Assembly: GCA_937136755.1 (NCBI GenBank)
Contig: CAKZOR010000026.1
Span: 1 to 35,562 of the forward strand
Source of the DNA: an uncultured Flavobacteriaceae bacterium
Lineage (GTDB): Bacteria; Bacteroidota; Bacteroidia; Flavobacteriales; Flavobacteriaceae
Direction of reading: 5' to 3'
Length of the DNA: 35,562 nt
Position numbers and translations under genes: made by a program. Shown in pieces: positions 9,974-18,565 of the stretch (its first letter is position 1; each line of letters starts with the position of its first letter). Below the pieces are notes generated by a model. It worked only from the letters and a program-made list of their open reading frames with translations, ran no database searches and was not told the DNA's origin.

Positions 9974-11092
9974 ATGGACGCACTGAGTTACTGGGAGCAC
10001 AAACACTGGTTGTCAAATATAGATTATGCCGTAATTGGAAGCGGTATAGTCGGATTAAGCTGTGCCCTTTCTTTAAGGGAAAAACACCCTAAATCTACTA
10101 TCGTAGTCTTTGAAAAAGGTATTTTGCCGCACGGAGCAAGTACTAAAAATGCAGGATTTACTTGCTTTGGTAGTATTTCTGAAATTTTGTCGGACATAGA
10201 CCGTCAGGGCGAGCAAAATGTTTTAAATATTGTTCAAAGAAGGTATGAGGGGGTTCAATTACTCAGAAGTAGACTGGGGGACGCTCCAATAGGCTATGAG
10301 AACCTGGGTGGTCACGAGGTTTTTTTAGCGACCCATACAGCCCTTTACGAGACATGTTTAGATCAATTAACCGCAGTGAATTCTTTGTTACAGCCGGTTT
10401 TTAAGTCGGATTCGTTTTACACTGCGTCCAATAGGTTTAATTTTAAGGGGGTAAATGAAAATTATATTAGCAGCCCTCATGAGGGACAGATAGATACCGG
10501 CCTCATGATGAAGCAGCTTATCCGTAAAGTGCAAGCCCAAGACATTCATATTTTTTATGGGACTGAGCTCACTGATTTTTCTAGTTCTAATGGATCGGTT
10601 CACCTGAAAACTAAATTTTTTGAGTGTAAAGCAGGGGCTTTATTTATAGCTACCAACGGTTTTTCTAAATCGCTTCAAATAGAAGATGTTAGCCCTGCCA
10701 GGGCTCAGGTTCTCATTACAAAACCTATAGAAAACCTTCACATAAAAGGGGCTTTTCATTTGGACATGGGCTACTATTATTTTAGAAATATAGACCAAAG
10801 AATACTGCTAGGAGGAGGGCGAAACTTGGCCTTTAAAGAGGAAGAAACTACTGATTTTTCTCAAACATCGCTTATTCAAGACGCACTTGATCGCTTACTG
10901 AAAGAAACCATACTTCCAGGGGTTTCTTTTGAAATTGATCGTAGGTGGTCTGGAATTATGGGCGTTGGAGCTGGTAAAGAACCTCTTTTAAAATGTGTTC
11001 AGCCCAATGTGTATTGTGGGGTTCGTTTGGGAGGAATGGGCGTGGCTTTAGGCTCAAAAGTAGGCAGTGAATTGGCGGAGCTACACCGCTAG
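9974..11092 (+). CDS. FAD-dependent oxidoreductase (DAO family)
   Basis: Rossmann motif VIGSGIVGLSCALSL, ASTKNAGFTCFGS, C-terminal GLGGMGVALGSK-like segment (CGVRLGGMGVALGSKVG). Confidence 0.85.
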   Translation: MDALSYWEHKHWLSNIDYAVIGSGIVGLSCALSLREKHPKSTIVVFEKGILPHGASTKNAGFTCFGSISEILSDIDRQGEQNVLNIVQRRYEGVQLLRSRLGDAPIGYENLGGHEVFLATHTALYETCLDQLTAVNSLLQPVFKSDSFYTASNRFNFKGVNENYISSPHEGQIDTGLMMKQLIRKVQAQDIHIFYGTELTDFSSSNGSVHLKTKFFECKAGALFIATNGFSKSLQIEDVSPARAQVLITKPIENLHIKGAFHLDMGYYYFRNIDQRILLGGGRNLAFKEEETTDFSQTSLIQDALDRLLKETILPGVSFEIDRRWSGIMGVGAGKEPLLKCVQPNVYCGVRLGGMGVALGSKVGSELAELHR

Positions 11093-12079
11093 AGATTTTA
11101 AACGCTGTTCACAGCGTTCTAAGGATACTTGAATACACTTGTTCTCATTTTCTAAAAGGGCCGTTTTTGAATGCATATAAAGGCGTTGCCCCTCGGATGA
11201 TTTAAAGACTATTAAATAACCATTTCCAATAAAAAGACTCTTTTCAACACTGACTTTTATGCCAGTTTGTGTGTTAAATGACCATTCATGTGGCCAAACA
11301 ACAATTTCTTGTCCTTCTTTTATTTTAAGGGATGGATACAGCGACAAAGCAGTGGCTTTATCTAAAATATTTAAAACGCCAAAAAGCTGGGCTACTTTAG
11401 TGTTAGGCGGGTTTTGATATAAGGATTCGGGTGTTCCAGAAGCGATAATTTTTCCTCCATCCATACAGACCACTTCGTGGGCGTGACCCATATAATCCTC
11501 GGGATGGTGAGAGGCTAATATACAGGCAATTTTGTGCTGCTCTAAGTAGTCGAATAGTTTGGTTCTTAATAGAAGTTTTAAAGGGGGGTCTATATGACTA
11601 AAGGGCTCGTCTAAGAGTATTAATTCTGGTGCTTTTGCCAATACCTTTGCCAAAGCCACGCGCTGTTGTTGTCCGCCTGATAAATTTTTAACTTGGGTGT
11701 TGGCAAAAGCCTTCATATCTATGAGCTCTAAAAGCTCAGCGGTGCGTTTTTCTAAATGCTCTGGCTCAAAAACAGATAAATGTTGGCTAATATTTTCAGC
11801 GACAGAAGTAAATGGCATGAGATCAAAATCCTGGGCCAGATACCTCAAAAAAGGGGCGCCTGGGAGCAGGTTGTATTCAGGCCCTAATAAAGCTTCTTTT
11901 TTCCAATGTATTTGACCTTTTTCAGGAGCCAAACTCCCGTAAATTAGTTTTAATAAGGTGCTTTTTCCGCTCCCGCTAGCGCCTGTTAAAGCCATAAGCT
12001 TTCCAGGGGCTAGTCGCAAGTGTATGTTCTGAAGAAGGGGTTCTTTGTATTTAAAATGGATGTTTTCCAGTACAAGCAT
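11081..12079 (-). CDS. ABC transporter ATP-binding protein with C-terminal accessory domain
   Basis: Walker A GASGSGKSTLLK, signature LSGGQQQRVALAKVL, Walker B LILLDEPFSHID. Confidence 0.9.
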   Translation of the reverse strand: MLVLENIHFKYKEPLLQNIHLRLAPGKLMALTGASGSGKSTLLKLIYGSLAPEKGQIHWKKEALLGPEYNLLPGAPFLRYLAQDFDLMPFTSVAENISQHLSVFEPEHLEKRTAELLELIDMKAFANTQVKNLSGGQQQRVALAKVLAKAPELILLDEPFSHIDPPLKLLLRTKLFDYLEQHKIACILASHHPEDYMGHAHEVVCMDGGKIIASGTPESLYQNPPNTKVAQLFGVLNILDKATALSLYPSLKIKEGQEIVVWPHEWSFNTQTGIKVSVEKSLFIGNGYLIVFKSSEGQRLYMHSKTALLENENKCIQVSLERCEQRLKSLAV

Positions 12080-12088
12080 ACCGCAAAG

Positions 12089-13078
12089 TTACACCAAACC
12101 GTTTGCAATTAAGTATTCTCCAATTTGAACCGCATTGGTGGCAGCACCTTTTCTGAGGTTGTCTGCTACAATCCACATATTTAAGGTGTTTTCTGCACTT
12201 TCATCTCTTCTAATTCGCCCTACAAAAACGTCGTCTTTGTCATGTGCATAGGCTGGCATTGGATAGGTATTTGTGTCGGTATTGTCTTGAACCACTACCC
12301 CTGTTGTTTCATGGAGGATTGTTCTTACTTCAGAGAGCTCAAATTCTTTTTCAAAGCTCACATTGACAGATTCAGAATGCCCTCCAGCAGTAGGTATTCT
12401 CACTGCGGTGGCTGTAATATTAAAAGAGTGGTCCCCCAATATTTTTTTAGGCTCATTGGCCAATTTCATCTCTTCTTTGGTGTAGCCGTTTTCCAAAAAA
12501 ACATCGCAATGGGGAATAGCATTTCTGTGTATAGGGTAGTGATACGCCATTTCTCCTTGAATGCCCTTTGTCTCATTTTCCATTTGTTCCACCGCCTTTA
12601 CCCCAGTTCCTGATACCGATTGATAGGTAGACACCACCACGCGTTTCATTTTGTAAGCTTGGTGTAAAGGAGCTAAAACCAAGACCATTTGAATGGTAGA
12701 ACAATTGGGGTTGGCTATAATTTTATCTTCTTTTGTAAGGGTATTGGCATTAATTTCAGGGACGATTAATTTGTGATCTGGGTGCATTCTCCAGGCAGAA
12801 GAATTATCAATTACTGTAGTCCCAGCAGCGACAAATTTTGGTGCCCACTCCAAAGAAGTGTCTCCTCCTGCAGAAAAAATAGCGATATGAGGTTTTGCGT
12901 CTACCGCAGTTTGTAAACCAATTACTGTATGGGTTTTGCCACCGTATTCCATGGTTTTACCCACCGATCGTTCAGAGGCTACCAGAAGCAATTCACTAAT
13001 TGGAAAATTGCGTTCTGCCAATACTTTTAACATGACTTCACCTACCATTCCGGTAGCGCCTACAACAGCTACTTTCAT
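12089..13078 (-). CDS. asd: Aspartate-semialdehyde dehydrogenase
   Basis: MKVAVVGATGMVGEVMLKVL, NPNCSTIQMV active-site Cys motif. Confidence 0.97.
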   Translation of the reverse strand: MKVAVVGATGMVGEVMLKVLAERNFPISELLLVASERSVGKTMEYGGKTHTVIGLQTAVDAKPHIAIFSAGGDTSLEWAPKFVAAGTTVIDNSSAWRMHPDHKLIVPEINANTLTKEDKIIANPNCSTIQMVLVLAPLHQAYKMKRVVVSTYQSVSGTGVKAVEQMENETKGIQGEMAYHYPIHRNAIPHCDVFLENGYTKEEMKLANEPKKILGDHSFNITATAVRIPTAGGHSESVNVSFEKEFELSEVRTILHETTGVVVQDNTDTNTYPMPAYAHDKDDVFVGRIRRDESAENTLNMWIVADNLRKGAATNAVQIGEYLIANGLV

Positions 13079-13182
13079 TTTTTAAAATTTTAATGTGCCA
13101 AAAGTAATCATTCTGATGGTTTCCGCTCTATTACTTCTCAATTTGTTATAAAAATTTAACAAAAAGTTATTTTTACAACAAT

Positions 13183-13593
13183 TTATGGTTTATTCTTTAG
13201 CAGATCTCTTATTTCTAGCAGAATTTCCTCTGAAGTAGGTCCCTTTTTAGGACTTGCTTTTGGTGGCACAGGTTTAATTTTTTGATAGGCCTTTACTACC
13301 ACAAACATTACCATACCCACAATGAATAAGTTAATGATACTATTGACCCATGCGCCATAACGAATAGCATTTTCAGGGATATAGCCTTTTTCTCCAGGGA
13401 GCCCACTTGCCTCACTAAGCACTATTTTTAAATTTGCAAAATCTATTCCCCCTGTAAATGCCCCAACAATTGGCATCATAATATCACTGACAAATCCACT
13501 CACTACCAAGGCCGTTGCACCAGCCATTATAACCGCTACGGCAAATTCTATGACATTTCCTGTCATGATAAATTTTTTAAATTCTTTAATCAT
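13183..13593 (-). CDS. mscL: Large-conductance mechanosensitive channel
   Basis: KEFKKFIMTGNVIEFAVAVIMAGATALVVSGFVSDIMMPIVG, two TM segments, C-terminal SEEILLEIRDLLK helix. Confidence 0.96.
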   Translation of the reverse strand: MIKEFKKFIMTGNVIEFAVAVIMAGATALVVSGFVSDIMMPIVGAFTGGIDFANLKIVLSEASGLPGEKGYIPENAIRYGAWVNSIINLFIVGMVMFVVVKAYQKIKPVPPKASPKKGPTSEEILLEIRDLLKNKP

Positions 13594-13671
13594 GGGTGTC
13601 TTTTTAAGGGTTGAATCTAAAAGTAAGATTTCTTGAAATAAGAGGCATAGTCATTCTGTAAAAAGCTTGTT

Positions 13672-14763
13672 TTAACTGACAATCACCCTTTTTACTCTTG
13701 CACCAATCCCTGTTAATAGTTCGTATGAAATGGTTTTAGCTCCGTGAGCAAAAGTTTCTGCAGAAGCGCCTTTTCCAAAGATCACTGCGCTGTCTCCTTC
13801 CTTAGCTTCATGGTTTCCTAAGTCTATCATTAGCATATCCATGCACACATTTCCTATTATTGGACAGGGTTTTTCGTTTACAAAAACCACCCCTTTGCCT
13901 TGGCCATAAACCCTTGAAATACCGTCTGCATGGCCAATGGTTAAGGTGGCTATGCGCATTTTTTTAGCCGCTACAAAACCTTTGTTGTACCCTACCCAAG
14001 AACCTTTTTCAATGGAGTGAATTTGAGAAATTTTAGTGGTTAAGGTGGCTACAGGCTTTAAAAGTGAATCTATTTTTGAATGATTTCCATAGCCATATAG
14101 GGCTATGCCACTTCTGACCATATTAAATGCTGCTTCCGGAAAATTTAAAATCCCTGAACTATTGAGCAAATGTTTTAGTGGTACTTTGCCAATTTTCTCT
14201 TCAATACTAGCAACTGCTTCTTTGAATTTCTCAATCTGCGAGTCAGTATAAGCCTTTTCAGAAAGATCGTCAGTGGCTGCTAAGTGAGACATGATACCTT
14301 TGACCTTTACTCTTGGACTATTCAACAGGTTTTGGCTAATAGCCTCAAGCCCATGAACAGGAAACCCTAAGCGGTTTAAACCAGTGTTTATATTAAGATG
14401 AATAGGATACTGATACTCCTTTTCAGTGGCCTCCATAAACATTTGCAGGGTCCTATTTGAATAGAGGCTTGGCTCTAAGCAATGTTCAATAATATGCTTG
14501 AATTCTTCTGGTTGTGGGTGTAAAACTAAGATAGGTGTCTTAATCCCTTGTTTTCTAAGAAAGACACCTTCATGGGTATAGGCAACACCAAGATAATCTA
14601 CCCCCAAAGCGTCTAATTTTTTAGCTATGGAAATAGCCTCAGAGCCATACCCATTGGCTTTTACTACCCCTAATAGCATTGTTTCTGAGGATATTTTAGA
14701 CCTCAAATAGTGATAGTTGTGGGCCAGAGCGGCAAGGTCAATTTCTAAAATAGAGGGTCCCAT
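13672..14763 (-). CDS. alr: Alanine racemase
   Basis: LEIDLAALAHNYHYLRSKI, PLP lysine motif VVKANGYGSEA. Confidence 0.96.
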   Translation of the reverse strand: MGPSILEIDLAALAHNYHYLRSKISSETMLLGVVKANGYGSEAISIAKKLDALGVDYLGVAYTHEGVFLRKQGIKTPILVLHPQPEEFKHIIEHCLEPSLYSNRTLQMFMEATEKEYQYPIHLNINTGLNRLGFPVHGLEAISQNLLNSPRVKVKGIMSHLAATDDLSEKAYTDSQIEKFKEAVASIEEKIGKVPLKHLLNSSGILNFPEAAFNMVRSGIALYGYGNHSKIDSLLKPVATLTTKISQIHSIEKGSWVGYNKGFVAAKKMRIATLTIGHADGISRVYGQGKGVVFVNEKPCPIIGNVCMDMLMIDLGNHEAKEGDSAVIFGKGASAETFAHGAKTISYELLTGIGARVKRVIVS

Positions 14764-14772
14764 TAAAAAGGG

Positions 14773-15408
14773 TTAATCATTGGATTGTTTTATTTCTAGA
14801 GGCTCTTTTACCTCTAAGCCTTTCACCTTTTCTTTGAGCATGGCTTTAAAATATGCGGCCCTGCTTAAAGGCTCGTATTCTGCTGTTTCTCCAAGGAGCA
14901 CTAAGTTTTCGTCGGCAGATTTTCTAAAGCTGTAGTTCGCTAGGTTTCCAGTTCTAGTGCACACAGCGTGAACCTTTGTTACATATTCTGCTGTAGCCAT
15001 GAGGGCTGGCATTGGACCAAAAGGATTCCCTTTGAAATCCATATCTAAACCAGCAACAATAACACGTTTTCCCTTATTGGCAAGGTCATTGCAAACATGT
15101 ATAATTTCTTCATCAAAAAACTGCGCTTCGTCAATTCCTACTACGTCGCATTGATCTGCTAAAATTCTAATATTTGCCGCGGCGGGAACTGGGGTAGATC
15201 TGATCTGATTTTCATCATGAGACACCACCATTTCATCGTGGTAGCGGGTGTCTACTTGAGGCTTAAAAATTTCAATTCTTTGCTTAGCAAACTGCGCTCT
15301 TTTTAAACGCCTAATAAGCTCTTCTGTTTTTCCAGAAAACATTGAGCCACAAATCACTTCTATCCATCCAAAAGGCTCTTCATGATTTACGGTATTTTCT
15401 AGAAACAT
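14773..15408 (-). CDS. tdk: Thymidine kinase
   Basis: [58 protein letters not shown]. Confidence 0.97.
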   Translation of the reverse strand: MFLENTVNHEEPFGWIEVICGSMFSGKTEELIRRLKRAQFAKQRIEIFKPQVDTRYHDEMVVSHDENQIRSTPVPAAANIRILADQCDVVGIDEAQFFDEEIIHVCNDLANKGKRVIVAGLDMDFKGNPFGPMPALMATAEYVTKVHAVCTRTGNLANYSFRKSADENLVLLGETAEYEPLSRAAYFKAMLKEKVKGLEVKEPLEIKQSND

Positions 15409-15518
15409 ATTATTTTATTTAGTAGACCCATCAAGGCTTTTGCCTTGGGCCATAAAAATATAAAATTAGGAGCAAAGCAAATGGATTTTTATCTAAAAAA
15501 CCCGATATTAGCTATCCT

Positions 15519-16181
15519 ATGAAAGAAAAGCTTCATCAAGAACTTCAGCGCCTCGCAAAACATATCTTAGACGCCAATCACAGCAGTGAATTGGCACCCC
15601 TGTATGAGGCTGCAAAGGAGCTTTATGAGAAATTAGCTGTTTTAAAATTTATTGATAAAAACTTAGATGATCCTCATTTAGATACGGAACAAAATGAGGT
15701 GGCAGACAAATTTCAGCAAATGGCTCAAGAGGTGTTAGCTTCTAGTGAATCAATCCCAGAGTCTAACCCACATGACTCAGATATTATAACCCCTGGAATG
15801 GATACCATTATAGACATGGTGTCTCACATGCCTAAAAAAGAGCCAGAATCTGTTGCTGATCAGGAAGATGCCGCAGCACACTTTACTGCACACAGTCTGT
15901 CTCAAGAGGCCAATACTTCTGAAACAGCCGCTACTTTAAACGGTCGCTATGGGCAACAAATCTCCTTTGGGTTGAACGATCAGATTGCTTTTGTGAAGGA
16001 GCTTTTTAATGGGGAAGAGGAAAGCTTTAAAAGAGTGGTTTCTCAGCTAAATACCATAGATTCTGAAGAACGCGCTAGGTCTTTTGTAGACCACTTAGTA
16101 AAGCCAGAATACAATGACTGGAGAGGGAAAGAGGCCTATGAAAAACGTTTTATGAACCTGATTTGTCAGAAGTACCAATAA
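15519..16181 (+). CDS. Uncharacterised protein (helical N-terminus, acidic linker, conserved-looking C-terminal domain)
   Basis: Complete ORF filling the tdk-rsmI gap; C-terminal GLNDQIAFVKELFNGEEESFKRVVSQLNTIDSEERARSFVDHLVKPEYNDW resembles an unnamed domain I associate with Bacteroidota. Confidence 0.85.
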   Translation: MKEKLHQELQRLAKHILDANHSSELAPLYEAAKELYEKLAVLKFIDKNLDDPHLDTEQNEVADKFQQMAQEVLASSESIPESNPHDSDIITPGMDTIIDMVSHMPKKEPESVADQEDAAAHFTAHSLSQEANTSETAATLNGRYGQQISFGLNDQIAFVKELFNGEEESFKRVVSQLNTIDSEERARSFVDHLVKPEYNDWRGKEAYEKRFMNLICQKYQ

Positions 16182-16201
16182 CCTAAGCTACCTAAAAACT
16201 T

Positions 16202-16894
16202 ATGTCTAAATTATACTTAGTACCTACACCCATTGGTAATTTAGAAGACATGACCCTAAGAGCGATTAGAGTTCTAAAAGAGGTTTCTGTGGTTTTAGCA
16301 GAAGACACCAGGACAAGTGGAAAGCTGCTCAAACATTTTGACATTGAAACCCCCATGTTTTCTCACCACATGCATAATGAGCATAAAACGGTAGCGAGTT
16401 TGGTGCGTAGAATAAAAACGGGAGAAGCCATGGCTTTGATCTCAGATGCAGGCACACCCGCTATTTCAGATCCTGGTTTTTTATTGTCTAGGGCCTGTAT
16501 TGAAGCGGGGGTTCCCATTGATTGTTTGCCCGGAGCTACAGCCTTTGTTCCCGCGCTTGTCAATAGTGGTTTGCCCAACGATAAATTTATCTTTGAGGGG
16601 TTCTTACCCGTTAAAAAGGGAAGACAAACCCGTTTAACGCTACTTGCGGCCGAGCCAAGAACGATGATTTTCTATGAATCGCCCCACAAATTGCTTAAAA
16701 CACTTCAGGATTTTTGCACTTATTTCGGATCCGAAAGATCTTTGAGTGTGTCTAGAGAAATTACCAAACTTTTTGAAGAGACCATTCGAGGCACGGCACA
16801 AGAAGTATTAGACCACTATACCGCTCAGCCCGCAAAAGGAGAAATTGTGATCGTAGTAGGCGGAAAGCCAAATCTAAAAGCGTCTAAAAAGTGA
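16202..16894 (+). CDS. rsmI: 16S rRNA (cytidine(1402)-2'-O)-methyltransferase
   Basis: KLYLVPTPIGNLEDMTLRAIRVLKEV, LAEDTRTSGKLL, LISDAGTPAISDPG. Confidence 0.96.
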   Translation: MSKLYLVPTPIGNLEDMTLRAIRVLKEVSVVLAEDTRTSGKLLKHFDIETPMFSHHMHNEHKTVASLVRRIKTGEAMALISDAGTPAISDPGFLLSRACIEAGVPIDCLPGATAFVPALVNSGLPNDKFIFEGFLPVKKGRQTRLTLLAAEPRTMIFYESPHKLLKTLQDFCTYFGSERSLSVSREITKLFEETIRGTAQEVLDHYTAQPAKGEIVIVVGGKPNLKASKK

Positions 16895-18021
16895 GTGCGG
16901 CATGGGTTATTGCTCTGTTTACTATTGTCGTAGTTTATTTTCTAGACAAGTCAAAAAACAAAGTACTTATTGCCGTATTTGACTGGATTCCAGCAGTACT
17001 TTTAGCCTATGTAATACCGGCTTTAATCTCGTATTTTTTCTCTGTAGATTACAGCGTAGACTCCATACATAGCTTTAGTAAAACATGGGTTATTCCCATG
17101 GCTATTGTTGCAGTAATGAGCAGCCTTTCTTTTTCTCAATTAAAAACTATTGGTTTTAAACCGGTGGTGTTATTTGTGATTGGTTCTGCCATTATTGCCC
17201 TGTTTCCAGTGGTTTTTGCTTGGGCTTTTTTGGATTCCGATCTGGTACAAAACCAATGGATTCAAGCCGGTTATTGGAAAGGCATTCCACCCATTGTAGG
17301 CAGCTGGATAGGAGGGAGCACCAGCCAATTGGTCTTAAAAGAATTGGCAAAAACCTCGGAGAGTCTTTTTTTACAGGTATTAGTTGTAGACACAGTTTTG
17401 GTTAATATTTGGACCATATGTATGTTTCAAATCATTAAAAAGAGTCAAAAATTAAATGCTTTTTTCAACATTTCAGATAAAACCATTCCTTTACCCATCA
17501 CTGAGGACAAGCAAAAAACCCTCCCCTGGTACGGGGTTCTCACCCTTCTCATTTCAGGGGTTTTTCTGATAGAAATTCTTTTGAATGCTTTCGTAATCAA
17601 AGTGATTGCCTTATCCATATTAGGCTTGTTGGTCAGTAATTTCATACCGCGATGGAATTACCGATTTGCCCTTAAATTAGGCGGTGTTTTAATCATAGTA
17701 GTCATGGCTATATTAGGACTTAAATTGCAGTTTACCGCTTTGTCAATGCCCATAGAGTTTATAGGGTTTTTAGTTTTTTGGATTTTTGTTCATTTTATAG
17801 GAATGGTATTGGCTGCAAAGTTTCTAAATGTACATTTGGCTTGGGTACCTATTGCAAGTATGGCCAATGTTGGCGGAATTGCTACAGCACCAGCTGTGAC
17901 CGCTGCTTATGAAAAAAAATGGATGCCCCACGCCATTGTTTTAGCTATTTTAAGCATGGCAACTGGAACTTTTTGGGGAATGATCACCATATATCTTTTT
18001 GAAAGCCTTTTTAAGGTTTAA
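16891..18021 (+). CDS. DUF819 family membrane protein
   Basis: Polytopic, GYWKGIPPIVGSWIGGSTSQLVLKELAK; GTG start overlaps the rsmI stop (GTGA). Confidence 0.82.
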   Translation: MSAAWVIALFTIVVVYFLDKSKNKVLIAVFDWIPAVLLAYVIPALISYFFSVDYSVDSIHSFSKTWVIPMAIVAVMSSLSFSQLKTIGFKPVVLFVIGSAIIALFPVVFAWAFLDSDLVQNQWIQAGYWKGIPPIVGSWIGGSTSQLVLKELAKTSESLFLQVLVVDTVLVNIWTICMFQIIKKSQKLNAFFNISDKTIPLPITEDKQKTLPWYGVLTLLISGVFLIEILLNAFVIKVIALSILGLLVSNFIPRWNYRFALKLGGVLIIVVMAILGLKLQFTALSMPIEFIGFLVFWIFVHFIGMVLAAKFLNVHLAWVPIASMANVGGIATAPAVTAAYEKKWMPHAIVLAILSMATGTFWGMITIYLFESLFKV

Positions 18022-18069
18022 AAGCGCTGGGTTTTTTGTACTTTTAAGTTCTTATAAAAATTGTAGAGA

Positions 18070-18492
18070 ATGAAAAATCTTGTGACCACAAAGTGGCTTG
18101 GAGGAATGGCTTTTGAAAGCGACAACCCTTCCGGACATACCTTAAAAATAGATGTAGATGCTGAAAATGGCGGAGAGAACTCTGGACATAGACCTAAAGC
18201 TCTCATGCTCACTTCACTGGCTGGTTGTTCTGGATTGGACGTGGCGTCATTAATGAAAAAAATGAAATTAGAGGTACGTGCTTTTGAGATTCAAACAGAA
18301 GCCAATCTAACAGATGAGCACCCCAAATTCTATGACGCCGTAACTATTTCGTATCATTTTTTTGGCCCAAATTTAATAGAAGACAAACTTCAAAAAACAG
18401 TAGACCTTTCCGTAGAGCGATACTGTGGTGTTATGGAAATGTTTAGACAGTTTGCCAAATTAGAGATAAAGACTGTTTTTCATCACGAGTAA
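18070..18492 (+). CDS. OsmC family protein
   Basis: GHRPKALMLTSLAGCSGLDVASLMKKM, ...SVERYCGVMEMF; two OsmC cysteines. Confidence 0.92.
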   Translation: MKNLVTTKWLGGMAFESDNPSGHTLKIDVDAENGGENSGHRPKALMLTSLAGCSGLDVASLMKKMKLEVRAFEIQTEANLTDEHPKFYDAVTISYHFFGPNLIEDKLQKTVDLSVERYCGVMEMFRQFAKLEIKTVFHHE

Positions 18493-18500
18493 AATATTAA

Positions 18501-18516
18501 TATACCAATTGGTATA
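18501..18516. promoter_or_regulatory. Perfect 16-bp palindrome TATACCAATTGGTATA, putative operator
   Basis: Direct reading of the 49-nt gap between osmC and the recJ ORF. Confidence 0.5.
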
Positions 18517-18565
18517 AAACAAGCTCATTGGGTTTCCTAGTGTGCGAATCCTATGGTATTGTAGT

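Noticed and set aside
13649-13682. GTCATTCTGtaaaaagcTTGTTTTAACTGAC near the alr 3' end as a second REP-like copy
   Set aside because: Superficial resemblance only; no inverted repeat beyond the terminal GTCA/TGAC.
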